Assembly: GCA_032209605.1 (NCBI GenBank)
Contig: JASFXZ010000009.1
Span: 12,263,553 to 12,327,552, forward strand
From: Mactromeris polynyma
Taxonomy: Eukaryota; Mollusca; Bivalvia; Venerida; Mactridae
Direction: 5' to 3'
DNA length: 64,000 bases
Shown: positions 35,392-46,639 of the stretch, piece after piece
Numbering within the stretch: the first letter of the stretch is position 1
How the letters are laid out: every line of letters begins with the position of its first letter
The notes under the pieces: generated by a model
Seen by the model: the letters and a program-made list of their open reading frames with translations, nothing else
What the model was told of the DNA's origin: nothing
Databases searched by the model: none
Translations under genes and position numbers: made by a program

Positions 35392-35464
35392 CGCCCAACG
35401 TGGGGCTCGAACCCACGACCCCGAGATTAAGAGTCTCGTGCTCTACCGACTGAGTTAGCCGTGC
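35392..35464 (-). tRNA. tRNA-Lys (anticodon CTT)
   Basis: A 73-nt sequence matches the eukaryotic tRNA-Lys(CTT) pattern. It has D arm GGCTAACTCAGTCGGTAGAGC, anticodon stem-loop GAGACTCTTAATCTC with CTT, a T arm GTGGGTTCGAGCCCCAC and discriminator G. The acceptor GCACGGC/GTTGGGC has one mismatch (A3:G70, normally C3:G70) and two G:U pairs. Five T residues follow within three bases, a proper pol III terminator. It could be a real gene or a recent tRNA-Lys copy of the kind that seeds the SINE-like units at 0.8-2.3 kb. Confidence 0.75.
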
Positions 35465-36504
35465 TGTATTTAACGAGTGCGTCGTGTGTTCCTGGAAGTC
35501 AAAACTTGCTTGTATCATTGAAGGTTTGGCGTTTCTTTACCAGGTAAGTCGGCATGTTTTCCTTACAAGTAAGTGATTTGCTATGCATGTTCAAAGTTAC
35601 ACGTCCCATGCACGTTCTGTTCACGTTTTTGATTCGATTGTAAAATAATTATTGTAAAGTACATTTATGTATGCTTGAAACAGATCAAAGCTGTGTTTCT
35701 GTTATAAATGGTACTATCTCATAAAACCTGAATCCTAAATTAATAAATGAGTATTAAGGGGTCTGTATTAGGTTGTATGAATTATCCTTTTTGTACCTCA
35801 TTTTGTATCCAGGATTATCGCCCATTCCCGTAAAAAAAAACTATTTGTTAACATGCAAGTTATTGTATTACTATGGACATTTCATTTTCGATTCTGCTAG
35901 AAGGGGGCACTCAAATATAATGAATATTCGTGTTGAAGTTAACCCAAGGACTGATGTCACAATTCAATTTCGTTCGATATGTTTTGGTACGGTGGTATTA
36001 CTTGGAATTTTTATATATATACACACTGTAATTCGTGCATTGTTTGCAAATTCAAATTCAAATACAAGTGGTTCAGCACATGAGGTCAAGGTTATTCTTT
36101 GTGTTGTGATTCCCTCTCATGACCTGATGTTACAATGGATGATATTATAGTTTGACTGTTCAGTTTAATTTAGTGTGTATTTGCACAATATAGCTTTGGT
36201 GAATTTACTGTATACGGTTTTGAGTTGTATCGAAAAAGCGTGTGTATGATGTTTCAAAATACCATAATGAAATATTTGTTAACGAACAGAACCGTATGAT
36301 ATGTTCTTATGTAATATGTTTGTACATATTCTAGAAATTGCGTTTCTCGTTGATGAAGGAAAATCTGTGGTTATCTATGTGTGTTAAAAGTTTGATGTTA
36401 AATCAATCAAAAAAATCACAAATTTGTTAGTTATATCAGAGATTTTTTCGTAAACAATAATTAATTAAAAACGTAATTAAACAAGAATCAACATTGATTC
36501 ATAA
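35465..36504. other. No gene recognised
   Basis: AT-rich. A 125-residue plus-strand frame (35773-36150) contains hydrophobic stretches but no recognisable family. Without splice or homology evidence it is not called. Confidence 0.4.
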
Positions 36505-37535
36505 AAATGAACAAAGTTCACTAATTGTTCATATCATATTTCAACATTTCACTAATTGTTCATAACAGAGTTCAGCAGTTCACAAATTGTTCATAATAGA
36601 CTTAAACAGATCACTAATTCTTCAAAACATACTTCAACAGTTCACTAATTGTTCATGACAAACTTCAACAGCTCACATATTGTTCATAACAAACTTCAAC
36701 AGTTCACTAATATTTCATAACAAACTGCAACAGTTCACTTATAGTTCATAGCATACTTCAACAGTTCACTGATAGTTCATAGCAGACTTCAACAGTTCAC
36801 TGATAGTTCATAGCAGACTTCAACAGTTCACTGATAGTTCATAGCAGACTTCAACTGTTCACTGATAGTTCATAGCAGACTTCAACAGTTCACTTATAGT
36901 TCATAGCAGACTTCAACAGTTCACTGATAGTTCATAACAAACTTCAACAGTTCACTGATATTTCATAACAAACTTCAACAGTTCACTGATATTTCATAGC
37001 ATACTTCAACAGTTCACTGATAGTTCATAGCAGACTTCAACAGTTCACATATTGTTCATAACAAACTTAAACAGTTCACTAATAGTTCATAACAAACTGC
37101 AAAAGTTCACTTATAGTTCATAGCAGACTTCAACAGTTCACTGATAGTTCATAGCAGACTTCAACAGTTTACTGACAGTTCATAGCAGACTTCAACTGTT
37201 CACTGATAGTTTCTACCAGACTTCAACAGTTCACTTATAGTTCATAGCTAACGTTAACAGTTCACTTATAGTTCATAGCAGACATCCACAGTTCACTTAT
37301 AGTTCATAGCAGACTTCAACAGTTCACTGATAGTTCATAGCAGACTTCAACAGTTCACTTATAGTTCATAGCAGACTTCAACTGTTCACTGATAGTCCAT
37401 AGCAGACCTCAAAAGTTCACTGATAGTTCATAGCAGACTTCAACAGTTCACTGATATTTCATAACAAACTTCAACAGTTCACTGATATTTCATAGCAGAC
37501 TTCAACAGTTTACTCTCTTCGTACTTTTCACCGAT
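36505..37535 (+). repeat. 31-bp minisatellite, about 33 units
   Basis: The unit CACTGATAGTTCATAGCAG plus ACTTCAACAGTT has a 31-bp period, exact in the middle (for example 36781, 36812, 36843). It is more degenerate at the left end (CACTAATTGTTCATAACA forms) and has decayed units at the right. No long frame is generated. Confidence 0.95.
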
Positions 37536-38324
37536 AGTTAAAAAATCGAAAATTTAAATAATATGGAAACAATCATTCGAAAAGCTATACAATTCAATTC
37601 TTCTATTCTTAATATAACCCACTTGCTTGACGTTGTATATTTGTTTTCATGATTCGTCACGTATGTAGAACGTTTCTGTTTGAAGCAGACGACACGTACA
37701 AACTTTCCGTATGCAACAAAGCACACTTTCGATGGCCGCATTAACGTTGACAACATGATATTGAAAAAAAATATAATTATTTTCTAATCTCAGTCTCAAT
37801 ATTTCCTTTTTGTGATAGCGAGTTCGGTCTCAATTGAGAACAATCTCAACGATTGAAGCTGATATGTTTTAACCCCACAAGTACTAAATTTGCAGCCCAA
37901 TGTAAATGGCATACTGCTCCATACATTGAAAATATAATACAATTTACTGCAGTTGTTCCTTGTACTGGAAATATAGTCGCTCATACATTATACATGGCCG
38001 CGTTTATGTTTATTTCTCAATACTTTAGACTTTACAGTCTATGAGTAAACAAAAGTAACAGTTGAACAATTACAATAGATGTGATCAATGGCCACATTAA
38101 TACTATCATAATAATGTATATAGTTTCAACAGTTTTAGTTCAGTGGAGTACTAAGCTGAGAGAATATTAATTCATATAAAATGTTTTGTTTCTCATTTCA
38201 AATGATTTGTAAGTATACATGGCAAGATTTCTTATAATAGTTTTGTTATTTGAATTGATCAATTCAAAAAATGATATTTGCATTTTTTCAATAATATTTT
38301 TTAATAAGAACTTGACAGAATTTC
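37536..38324. other. No gene recognised
   Basis: AT-rich intergenic DNA. Short frames of 60-72 residues on both strands are not supported. Confidence 0.4.
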
Positions 38325-38745
38325 TTAGTATAACGGACATTCTAATAAAAAATGAAACTCATCTTCAAGGACATTACATAATCTACATGTTCTTTCGTTA
38401 TATGGTATTTGTACAGGCTTATGCCATCTTCCGGCTTCTACTTCTAATCTATGAGCAGATGTTCGTAGACGACAAAATGCAAAGCGAAACTTTTTCAATG
38501 TTAATAAAATCTACATAAGGTTGAAAACCAAAAGCACTTTATAATTTATAAGTTCTAGCTCTAGAAGAATTTTCTACATCGCTATTCCAAATTTGTAAAT
38601 AATTATCATAAAGTCGTTGTCTGAATATTGATAAAAAAGCGTCTATATCACCAATTCCTTGATTCAGCCAAATATCAGCAAAACCATGTGTTTCTAATGT
38701 ATACCGGATAAAACATTCGTAACAGTATAACACAATTGCAAACAT
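38325..38745 (-). pseudogene. LINE (CR1/L2-type) ORF2 C-terminal relic
   Basis: On the minus strand the first part reads ...FADIWLNQGIGDIDAFLSI... and ends after SSRARTYKL. After a frame change the same strand reads RLEVEAGRWHKP..., then CRLCNVLEDEFHFLLEC and a stop (near 38325). The order 'DAFLSxFxQRL', 'RLExExGRWxxP' and a C-x2-C-x8-H-x4-C cluster is what I know from the tail after the RT domain in invertebrate CR1/L2-like LINEs. Upstream RT is absent, and frame breaks show a 5'-truncated, decayed copy. Family naming is from memory of the motif order. Confidence 0.6.
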
Positions 38746-38764
38746 TTTTTAGATTGTTTGCATG

Positions 38765-38962
38765 ATTTTCCAAGCGAATTCGACTTGATTGAAGTTTTCC
38801 CAAACCTACAGCCTTAGGATTTATTTCTCTGTCATAGTGCGGTAACCACCTTGTTCCACCAATGCGGGTTGGCAGGATCTGTTTCATCTTCAGCACCTTA
38901 AATGCCCTCTGCAAGCTTTTCTTTTGGACTTTGCGGTACATGTAGTACAGGCCAAGAAACAA
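38765..38962 (-). pseudogene. hAT transposase fragment (ZNF862-like, catalytic-domain part)
   Basis: The frame contains QRAFKVLKMKQILPTRIGGT followed by RWLPH, similar to the 'LP..v.GTRWv.H' block of hAT-derived ZNF862/DUF4371 proteins, and then a KAVGLGKL-like segment. The usual sequence between these two blocks is deleted. It abuts the LINE relic at about 38745-38765. Together with the zinc-finger-like piece at 39375-39650 it forms a decayed hAT copy on the minus strand. Confidence 0.5.
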
Positions 38963-38995
38963 GCTTGTTACCTTTCATACAATCTGAGCGCAGAT

Positions 38996-39240
38996 TATTT
39001 GACATACTCTTCATAATTTCAACTTCGCGAATTCACGATTTCATTTAAGTTGAAATCTACAAAAAATCTAAAAGTTTTAAAATGATTCTTGTTAAATAAT
39101 TAATCGCGGATACACATCTTATAATTATATTGCTTAAAGTTAATTCGTGAAAATGAAATCGTGAATTCGTGAAATTGAAATCGTGAATTCAGAAAGATAA
39201 AATTGTGAACTCATTAAATTGAATTTGAGAATTCCTGAAG
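38996..39240. repeat. Degenerate GAATTCGTGAAATTGAAATC repeats
   Basis: GTGAATTCGTGAAATTGAAA and shortened or inverted relatives recur about six times (for example 39025-39045, 39147-39200). It looks like an old inverted or tandem simple repeat, with no reading frame. Confidence 0.5.
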
Positions 39241-39374
39241 CTGAAGGGCCACCACCAAGCTTTCTTTCTAAATATTATGCTTGGCGACAACATGTGCATT
39301 TCTCATTAGAATAACTAGTCTGTCATTTTCTGCCTTTTAAAACTTTTGTAAACATTTAGCTCATTGACTCGTGA

Positions 39375-39650
39375 CTAATAGGCACAGTCTTCGCTGCCAT
39401 TGTTTTCTGCGGATTTAATGTGAGATTCGCAGGGCTCGTGGTATTTAATTCCATCTAACCTAAACGAACGTGTGCCCTTGACAAATAATGATTCATTTTC
39501 TGGTACGTCCATGGTTTTACATGTCGAACGATACATAGTATTTTTGCTGGAGGCATGCATCAGCCAAGTACGACATTGCTGCTGACGTGGAAGAAAAGAA
39601 CCTCTCGCGTTTTTGTTCGTACGCTTTCTTGACCTTTGATGGTTGTTCAT
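39375..39650 (-). pseudogene. hAT transposase N-terminal zinc-finger fragment
   Basis: A 91-residue frame has CRTWLMHASS, a MYRSTC piece, FVKGTRSFRLDGIKYHEPCE and SHIKSAE. The layout (W, C-x2-C remnant, F-x2-G-x3-F, H-x4-H-like end) resembles the TTF/BED-type finger at the N-terminus of ZNF862-like hAT proteins. The first Cys of the C-x2-C is Arg here. The gap to the catalytic fragment is about 400 bp with no frame. It is probably the same old insertion as 38765-38962. Confidence 0.45.
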
Positions 39651-41222
39651 GTTTAGGCGGTTCTAGCATGCACCATAAAAATAAAAAGAAACATGGTGTT
39701 TTGATTTGTAGCTGATAGAAAGTGCTGTTACCCTAACAAATTGACAAAAAAACGAAATTCGGACAAAGTTTTGCGCACTACGTTATGAATTACTGAGACA
39801 ACTTTGAAAAAGCTAGTCAAATCGGAACACGAACACGACTTGCCTGTTCGGAGGGACGAAATGGAGTTCTACCGGCGGTAATTTTACTTGTCCCGGGCTT
39901 CGGGCAAGGGGGTTATTTCGAAGACGGAATCAACAGAACTTGTTCAAAAAGCAGTGCTACTAAACACGCATACATTACTGACATCAACCTTTGAAAAAAA
40001 TCTTTTGTTAATTAAATTAGTTCCCTTGATTTCCACTCATTCATGCTGTTGGACACAATTTGCAATAAATGAAATATTTAACGCCTGTCTTCTTCTAAGA
40101 AATATTGCTGTCACTGAAGTAATTTGAATGTGACAATTTCAGACGTGAAAACACATATGAAAAACTGTATCGATGTAAAGGAACCTATTGTCATTGCATT
40201 TTCGTTATCAAAACGACACATTAAACAATCATTGCCGGTCTGTCAAATTTCCTTCTATCATTTCGTTTCGTGAAAAATTCGGCTACCTTCGGTTATAAAC
40301 ATGTCAATATCAAATAACAGACTTTTGTAAACTGGAAATAAGACGGTTTGAAACTACCATATAGCCGTATAAAATATATAATGTTTTAATGTAATATCGC
40401 TTTAATGCGTATTTCATACAATTTCCTACGCAATTTTAACAACAGGCGAATGATAAAGGTCCCCTTACATTGACCCTTTTTGTAGCTTTTTATGTTAGTG
40501 ATGTTAATAGTTTGTACATGCTCGTTGAAAACAAGTAAGTTAAGACAGCTAGATAATAAATACACTATTCATATAATTTTAATAGAATGGATTCATGTCA
40601 TGTTTTGAACATAAATGTGTATATGTTTTGTTTTATTATACTGTACTCTTGATGTGTGGACAATATGTCTTTAAATGTCGGATGCAACATTTGATCAACT
40701 TTGGTTCTCGTCAATGAATTCCGGACATACTTTGTTAAAGACATCGCTATTTATCTCAATCCACACCAAGACTGAATTAATTATAATGAAAAAGACTGAA
40801 TTTTACAAAATGAATAGCATAACAAAACAATAAATTCACGTAAAAATATATTTCGTAAAAATAACAGTTCCAAAATATACATATATGTTTAAATACATAA
40901 AGTAACATACATTTGTATTTTGAAGTGGAATTAAAAAATAAATAAACCACTCAATTTACAAAATATCATAATTAAATAAATTAATATAAAACAGATACAA
41001 CATGTAAAATATGGACAATATATTGTTGAAAAAACCTTATAAATATATCTGAAGTAAAAAACAACCATGATAATGAATATTCACATAGCACACAAAAAAA
41101 GACCGCTGCACCTTAACACTCGTCACAATGTTTATCAGTAAACGGTTACTTAAATTATTATCCAAATATGAAATATCTTTGTTCATCTTTAAAATGTGGT
41201 GATGCAAGATTCCAAGTTTGAC
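39651..41222. other. No gene recognised
   Basis: Intergenic, AT-rich. It includes the probable 3' untranslated region of the secreted peptide gene (minus strand from 41222 downwards, with an AATAAA complement near 40632). Confidence 0.4.
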
Positions 41223-41483
41223 TTAAAACAGTCTATTAGATGAAGCACACAGACACCTGGAGCGTTTTCGTCCTTCAAACACGTCACATTCTCCTCCAGT
41301 GGCGGCGCAACGTCCTATAATGTCTCCGCCATTTTGCCTCGAACCACGTGGTATGACGTCATTGCATGTATTCTCTAGGCGGTTAAATCTGCACAGTTTC
41401 CTTCTTTGAGCATTTGTATCGTGAATAAATGATGCAAACATGACAGCTACCAACACCACTACCATAAATCTTGATAATGCCAT
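41223..41483 (-). CDS. Small secreted six-cysteine peptide
   Basis: An 86-residue frame starts at ATG 41483 and ends TAA. Residues 1-25 (MALSRFMVVVLVAVMF...DTNA) form a good signal peptide with likely cleavage before QRRKL. The mature part of about 61 residues is basic and has six cysteines spaced C-x8-C-x18-C-x6-C-x10-C-x-C, enough for three disulphides. The closing C-x-C recalls defensin-type peptides, but the C-x3-C of CS-alpha-beta defensins is missing, so I do not assign it to a known family. An extracellular antimicrobial, toxin-like or signalling role is possible and unproven. A TATA box and plausible 5' splice donor lie upstream, so a two-exon gene is likely. Confidence 0.65.
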   Translation of the reverse strand: MALSRFMVVVLVAVMFASFIHDTNAQRRKLCRFNRLENTCNDVIPRGSRQNGGDIIGRCAATGGECDVFEGRKRSRCLCASSNRLF

Positions 41484-41946
41484 GATTTGAATTGTAGTTG
41501 TACGCTAAATCTGATAGTTTAGTGTTCGGATACTATTGGTATTCTACCTAAAACGAATTTAAGATACATTAAGATAACATTCATTTCATAATATACTGTA
41601 ACTACGCAGTGTATACATATACAATATGATATATCATTATAAATATTTTAGGTGATTATAATAAATTCTTGCTAAATTTTCGAAGCTTCCAAAGTTTTAG
41701 TAAATTTGAACTTCCACCAACGATACTATGATTGGATTCAGAAAATGCCATTAAACATCACAGAAACTTTTGAGCCTACATTTCGTTAAATGATACAGAC
41801 TTAATGATAAATTGTATATTTTTTATGGTTAATGTACATTGAATTGATTTAGATTTTATCAGGCGGTATAACGTTTGATTATCAAAAATGAAAAACCATT
41901 AATTTTAGAAACATCGCATTGTTTGTTGTAAAATAAAACAATTTAC

Positions 41947-42050
41947 CTTATGTTGTTGAAGTACAGCTTCTGATATTTTGATTCTTCTTTTCACGTGCTG
42001 AACAATTTACAGTCGGAGTATTGTTTGTTCTCGTGTCGAGTAGAAATGTT
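41947..42050 (-). other. Possible non-coding first exon of the secreted peptide gene
   Basis: From about 30 bases after the TATA box to ...CATAAG|GTAAAT, where GT lies at 41946-41945 and fits a splice donor. A possible acceptor, ACACTAAACTATCAG, lies about 25 bases before the start codon; another AG lies further upstream. The exon limits are inferred. Confidence 0.3.
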
Positions 42051-42079
42051 GGTTTGTCTTCAGTATGGATTTGTTTGTC

Positions 42080-42086
42080 TTATATA
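42080..42086 (-). promoter_or_regulatory. TATA box of the secreted peptide gene
   Basis: TATATAA in GTGTATATAAGAC on the minus strand, about 600 bp upstream of the ATG on the genome, consistent with a promoter before a 5' untranslated exon and intron. Confidence 0.4.
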
Positions 42087-42089
42087 CAC

Positions 42090-43550
42090 AATGTATGTTC
42101 ATTGATAAGATAAATATAGTCATGGGAAATTTTAATCGTCGTAAGTAGGTTACTTATACGTAATTATGATGTGATCACAATTATTGTTTTATAAAACCAA
42201 TTGTTTCACAATGTCGGAAGATGATTTCAAGTGGTTGTAAGTATCATTGTATGAGAATTCTAGGAAGTTGCTGTAAATGATGACCATGCACATTGTTTCT
42301 ATAGTACTGTGTATGGGCGCATCCATATACGGTTTTAAAAAAAGGAATAAATTGTTACTCTTCTTACAGGCCAATAAAATGTATAGAATCATCATTTCTA
42401 TAATATCATGGACACAAAAACATGCTGCGCAATGACTCCAGAACGATACCAGTTGGGAGACATGATCAATCTCGACTGTTGTTCCAAGATTGTTGATATA
42501 GAGATACAGTAAATTGGTAGTAAGTATTCGTTTAATAAGGAATAATCGATAAGGTTTCTGCTGTTGAAAAGAGGCTGTTCCTCAAGACAGGACTTTTCAA
42601 AGAATTTTCAATGTCTAAAAGGTTGATAAAGTTTAAATGTTTTACGGTAAACAAAGCGTTACTACGGCATGTGTATAATCAGAGGGCTAAATGCGTTTGT
42701 ATGATGAAATATGTTGTGTTGGTACGTATAGGGATCGTATTTTTAATTTAATTAATGTCCATGCACTTGTATAGGGGTGGATATCTGTACTCGTATATCT
42801 GGTATTCAGGAGTTTAGCCATATAAGTTAGGGATATAAGTGTCGGCTTGCTTACTGGAAACGTTTTGTTTAGCCTCAATTTCGATGCATGTGGAATTCAT
42901 GTCACTAAATACGCGAGTCTTAATAATTCGATAAACACGAGGACGGAACTAATGGTTGTCATTGCGCCTGAGTGACGCATTGTCCAATGAAACATGCATG
43001 CTCCATGTGACATTTTAAACATATTCATGTTTTAAGTCAATCATCAGATCATGTAGTTATTACATGTCTTTTGATTGGATGAGATATGTTCCTAATTAAA
43101 ATAATGACGAATTGCGTTTAAGGAAAAGGTCAAACATACATGTATAACCATTTTTCTCAACAGTACTTCCTTTTCTGCGTGGGAGCTTGAGATTTACATT
43201 CGTTTATGGAACACGTTGACTGAATCCAGTGAATGGGATGCTACTTAAGTCATTTCCGAACTGGTTTTTTCCACTTAAAATACAAAGGAAAATGCAGTCA
43301 TGTGTAATGAATGAAATCATTGTTTATATAATTATCTTCCGCCAATATGTCATGAATGGCGTGTATTTACGCTGAATAGTAGACGTATTACGTAATTGCT
43401 AAACAATTTCCTATACTACCATTTACATAGACGAAAAAGCAGTCAGAAGATGTAGAGGATAAATGATACAAGTAAAACGTACGCGTGACATGCAGTTCTG
43501 TCTGTCTGCTTAAAATGAACAATAAGTCGAACAAGAAATGCAAAAAACAA
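42090..43550. other. No gene recognised
   Basis: Intergenic sequence. Frames of 63-68 residues here are not supported. Confidence 0.4.
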
Positions 43551-43632
43551 CTAAACCTGTACTAACCTGTACCAACCTGTACCAACCTGTACCAACCTGT
43601 ACCAACCTGTACCAACCTGTACCAACCTGTAC
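43551..43632 (+). repeat. 10-bp tandem repeat ACCAACCTGT
   Basis: Eight units: CTAAACCTGT, ACTAACCTGT, then ACCAACCTGT six times without change. Flanks are unrelated. Confidence 0.95.
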
Positions 43633-44498
43633 TTAGGAAAGTTATTTGACAATCTTTAAGATGAAACAAAGGATTGAAGAATTACATGTGCTTCCGTTGG
43701 TTCATCTTCGGTAAACTCAAAAGGGAGCAAATACGCCTTGTCTGATGTTTGATCACGCCAACTCACCAAATAATCCGTTGAGCACACTCATGTGGTAGTC
43801 AGCTGAGCTAAACGAGTGGGAATATACGTAGTGTCGTCTGCCTGTCCATTTCACGATAGAACGATAATTACCGTTAAATTGTTTCATGTGATTGAATTCT
43901 TCAAATAAAGCAGTCTTACCTATATTCTGGTTCCACCGGACTAATCATACTGATTGGACAATTTTCCCCGGTTTTAAACGTTGGTTTTTGTATGGGAAAC
44001 GTTTGCTTTACTATTTGTTCTGATGTACTGTATAGTTAGTGTCATCAAGAGCTACCAAAAGGTCCAGTTCGACCACATGATGTGGCGTTACTTATGTTAG
44101 GTGGCGTATTACTAGCACGCTAATTCTCGTTTTATCTCGCGTGATCAAAAACAAGATTAAATTAAGGTAAATTATCATGACGCCACTTGATTCCTTGCAA
44201 TGTTTAGTTTGATTAGTATACTGAATCTGTGATAATTATCGTAAGATTTTCGTACGACGTTCTTACCATCGCAAGAGAGTGTTATCAATATTTTCGTACG
44301 CATGCAGACACTACGAATTCGTAAGTTTAAGCGAAAAAGCTACGAATGGTTATAGGCATTCGTAACGTTCGTAACATAAATGATATTAGATTTTTCTCAT
44401 AAATCAATTCATCTACATCATATCACATGAAATTATCTTCATTTCTGAAAAAATAATGAAATACATTAATAAGTATATATTCTTATCTTTAAGAGTAT
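43633..44498. other. No gene recognised
   Basis: Intergenic sequence. A CGTACGA/TTCGTA-rich stretch lies at 44240-44370, possibly an old inverted-repeat element. Confidence 0.4.
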
Positions 44499-44524
44499 AC
44501 GAGGGGTGATCGAGAAATAACCAG
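44499..44524 (+). mobile_element. Mariner-type terminal inverted repeat remnant
   Basis: TA followed by CGAGGGGTGATCGAGAAATA resembles the ends of mariner elements. No partner end was found nearby. It may belong to the mariner transposase fragments at 46.2-46.8 kb. Confidence 0.35.
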
Positions 44525-44764
44525 ATTGTAGCTGTATCTTTTTTACTTTACATAATGATGAAATAACATTTTCTGCAAATACGCCTCTATTTATGCTTGA
44601 TCTTAACCCGGAATTTTATTTTCAGAAAAACACAATGGACATTCTATGCGTTACTAAGGCAACCCATTGACGTTATAGCGGGGCCGGTGTCATTTTCCGC
44701 TTTAAATTAAAATACATCAGTTAATTAGAACAATTTCTAAATAAGGTATTTTGGCGCCAATAAG

Positions 44765-46200
44765 TACAGGGTGTTCCATTATATATGTTACCATTTCAAA
44801 TGTCTGTCATTTTATAATTTGATAACATATACTCATGATTTATACATCAAAATAATCATGGTGGATTGAAGTTTTAAACAAAATAAAGTACGGGAAATAT
44901 TTGACGTAGTATTACAGTAAATGACGTCATATGACGTAATTGTTGTTATTCAATATGGTGTCGTCACAAGCCTTTGCCACTGAAGTTGTTAAATTGTATT
45001 ATTACCTGATTCCTTATATAAACACAAATCTGTTATTTTTTGCTGTTTTACATGAAAGCTATCAATTTGTATTGGATTGAACTATTCCCCGGTCAATAGT
45101 ATGAACTGTTCCCCTCTGGCGCTATGACGTCATTGGAATTTCCAAATTTTATTTTTAGACGGCATATCATTAACGTTCGGTAGGCCTATATTGTGTTGAA
45201 TTTAAAAAAAACTGTTTCTAAACATTTTTCTGATGAAATGTTACCACAGAATGGAAAACAAACACATACTACAGCGTCTACATTGTCTTTGTTTGGTAAC
45301 GTCCACCATCTTTACAATCAATATCATTCCCGCGCTTTTATTGGACGTCTGTTGAAATATAATTTCCCTGTATTCCATTTTGATGAAATGTTACCACATA
45401 AATATTATGTTTACATAGTTTCTCTGAATTCCATGCAAAATGTTTTTAACACTTTGTTGAAGTAAAAAATTTATCAGGTAATAAAACAGTTATTTCCTTT
45501 TTTTGTTTAGATAAACTATTGATCTGGTAATGAAACAGTTATTTCATGGTTACCTAAATAACCATGAAATAAATGTATATTATTACCCTTCTTCTCCGAC
45601 AACAGTAATAAGAGAAATGGCAAAACAGCATCCTGACCAAAAGACACTATCAAAAATGCAAGTAAGACGAACTGTTTATCGATTTGAACAAACAGGATCA
45701 GTTGAAGATGGGAGACATTCAAATTCTGGGCGGCCAAAGTCTGTAAGAAGTGCAGAGAACATTGCTGAAATTAGCAACGCTATTGAAGAAACACCCCAGA
45801 GATCGGTACGGAAAATTCTAGGGGACATTACTAACTCTGTAAGTCGTTCGAGTGCTCGTAGAATCTTACAGTACGACTTGAAATTGACTTCTTACACTTT
45901 GTCAGTTATGCAACATCTCAAGGACAGTGACATTAACAGTCGTATCCGCTTTGCACACTGGATGAATGAGAACACAGATATTGCTAATGTTCTTTGGTTT
46001 TCTGATGAAGCCCACTTTCATCTGAATGCTGCATTTAATAAGAAAAACTGTTGTCACTGGGGAACAGAAAAAAACCGACTATTATCTTGAAAAACGCTTG
46101 CACAGTGAAAAGATTACAGTTTGGGCCGCTATGAGTTCACAATGCATAATTGGCCCATCTTTTTTTGAAGATGAAGACGGGCACGTTGAAACCATCAACT
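44765..46200 (+). mobile_element. Broken Tc1/mariner-superfamily element
   Basis: The left end TACAGGGTGTTCCATTA at 44765 is of the kind found on IS630/Tc1-mariner elements. A transposase reading frame follows at 45530. The reverse-complement end, GGAACACCCTGTA, was not seen downstream. The right part has been lost where a mariner fragment in the opposite orientation begins (about 46200). Confidence 0.55.
45530..46195 (+). pseudogene. Tc1/mariner-superfamily transposase, frameshifted and truncated
   Basis: The first frame (45530-46090, 186 residues) has a helix-turn-helix region, including VRRTVYRFEQTGSVEDGRH and a GRPKSVRS basic linker, and then the first catalytic Asp in LWFSDEAHFHLN. At the A7 run near 46068-46076 the frame shifts. 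In the next frame the conserved EKITVWAAMSS and IIGPSFFEDEDG follow, to about 46198. The second Asp and Glu of the DDE triad are missing. This is a dead transposase of the IS630/Tc1-mariner group. Confidence 0.75.
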
Positions 46201-46421
46201 AACGTCATGTCCAAAGACGATTTACGGCCCCAACCCTTCTCATCTTCTAATGAATTTCTTCCATCTCGAAACCTACGATGCCATTCAAAAACTTGCGTTC
46301 TTCACATTTTCTTCGCTGTAGATGATTTCTTTATCATTTCATATGTTTTCGTTGGTGAATGTCCCAGCTGACAACAAAATTTAATAACAGCGCGAGTTTC
46401 TTGTGACTCAGATGACGCCAT
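46195..46421 (-). pseudogene. Mariner transposase N-terminal fragment, opposite strand
   Basis: Minus strand from ATG 46421 reads MASSESQETRAVIKFCCQLG, then a helix, one in-frame TGA after 37 codons, and RTQVFEWHRRFRDGRNSLED in the same frame. 'ETRAVIKF' and 'VFEWHxRFRxGRxSxxDxxxxGR' are the paired HTH motifs of mariner transposases. It abuts the plus-strand Tc1-like relic, so one element has inserted in or recombined with the other. Confidence 0.75.
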
Positions 46422-46639
46422 AGTGCAATCGGACAGACAGTTAATGCTGCATATTATGGAATGGCAAGTTTCATGTTAACTTCAGAATAATCAATTATTG
46501 CAGTAAGAGTATGAAATATCTTCTCTCGAACTTTACAGTAATATGGCGATAAAATAATATGAAGTTTAAATGACATATTCATTGTTTGCTATGGAATAGT
46601 AATTTAATACGAATTTCTAATTAAAATCCATTTGGTTTC
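46422..46639. other. No gene recognised
   Basis: Short AT-rich stretch between the two mariner fragments. It could be the 5' non-coding part of the minus-strand mariner. Confidence 0.35.

Noticed and set aside
35773..36150. 125-codon plus frame
   Set aside because: No recognisable motif; its length is within chance for this amount of DNA.
36505..37535. CRISPR-like array
   Set aside because: Direct repeats without unique spacers, in eukaryotic DNA. It is a minisatellite.
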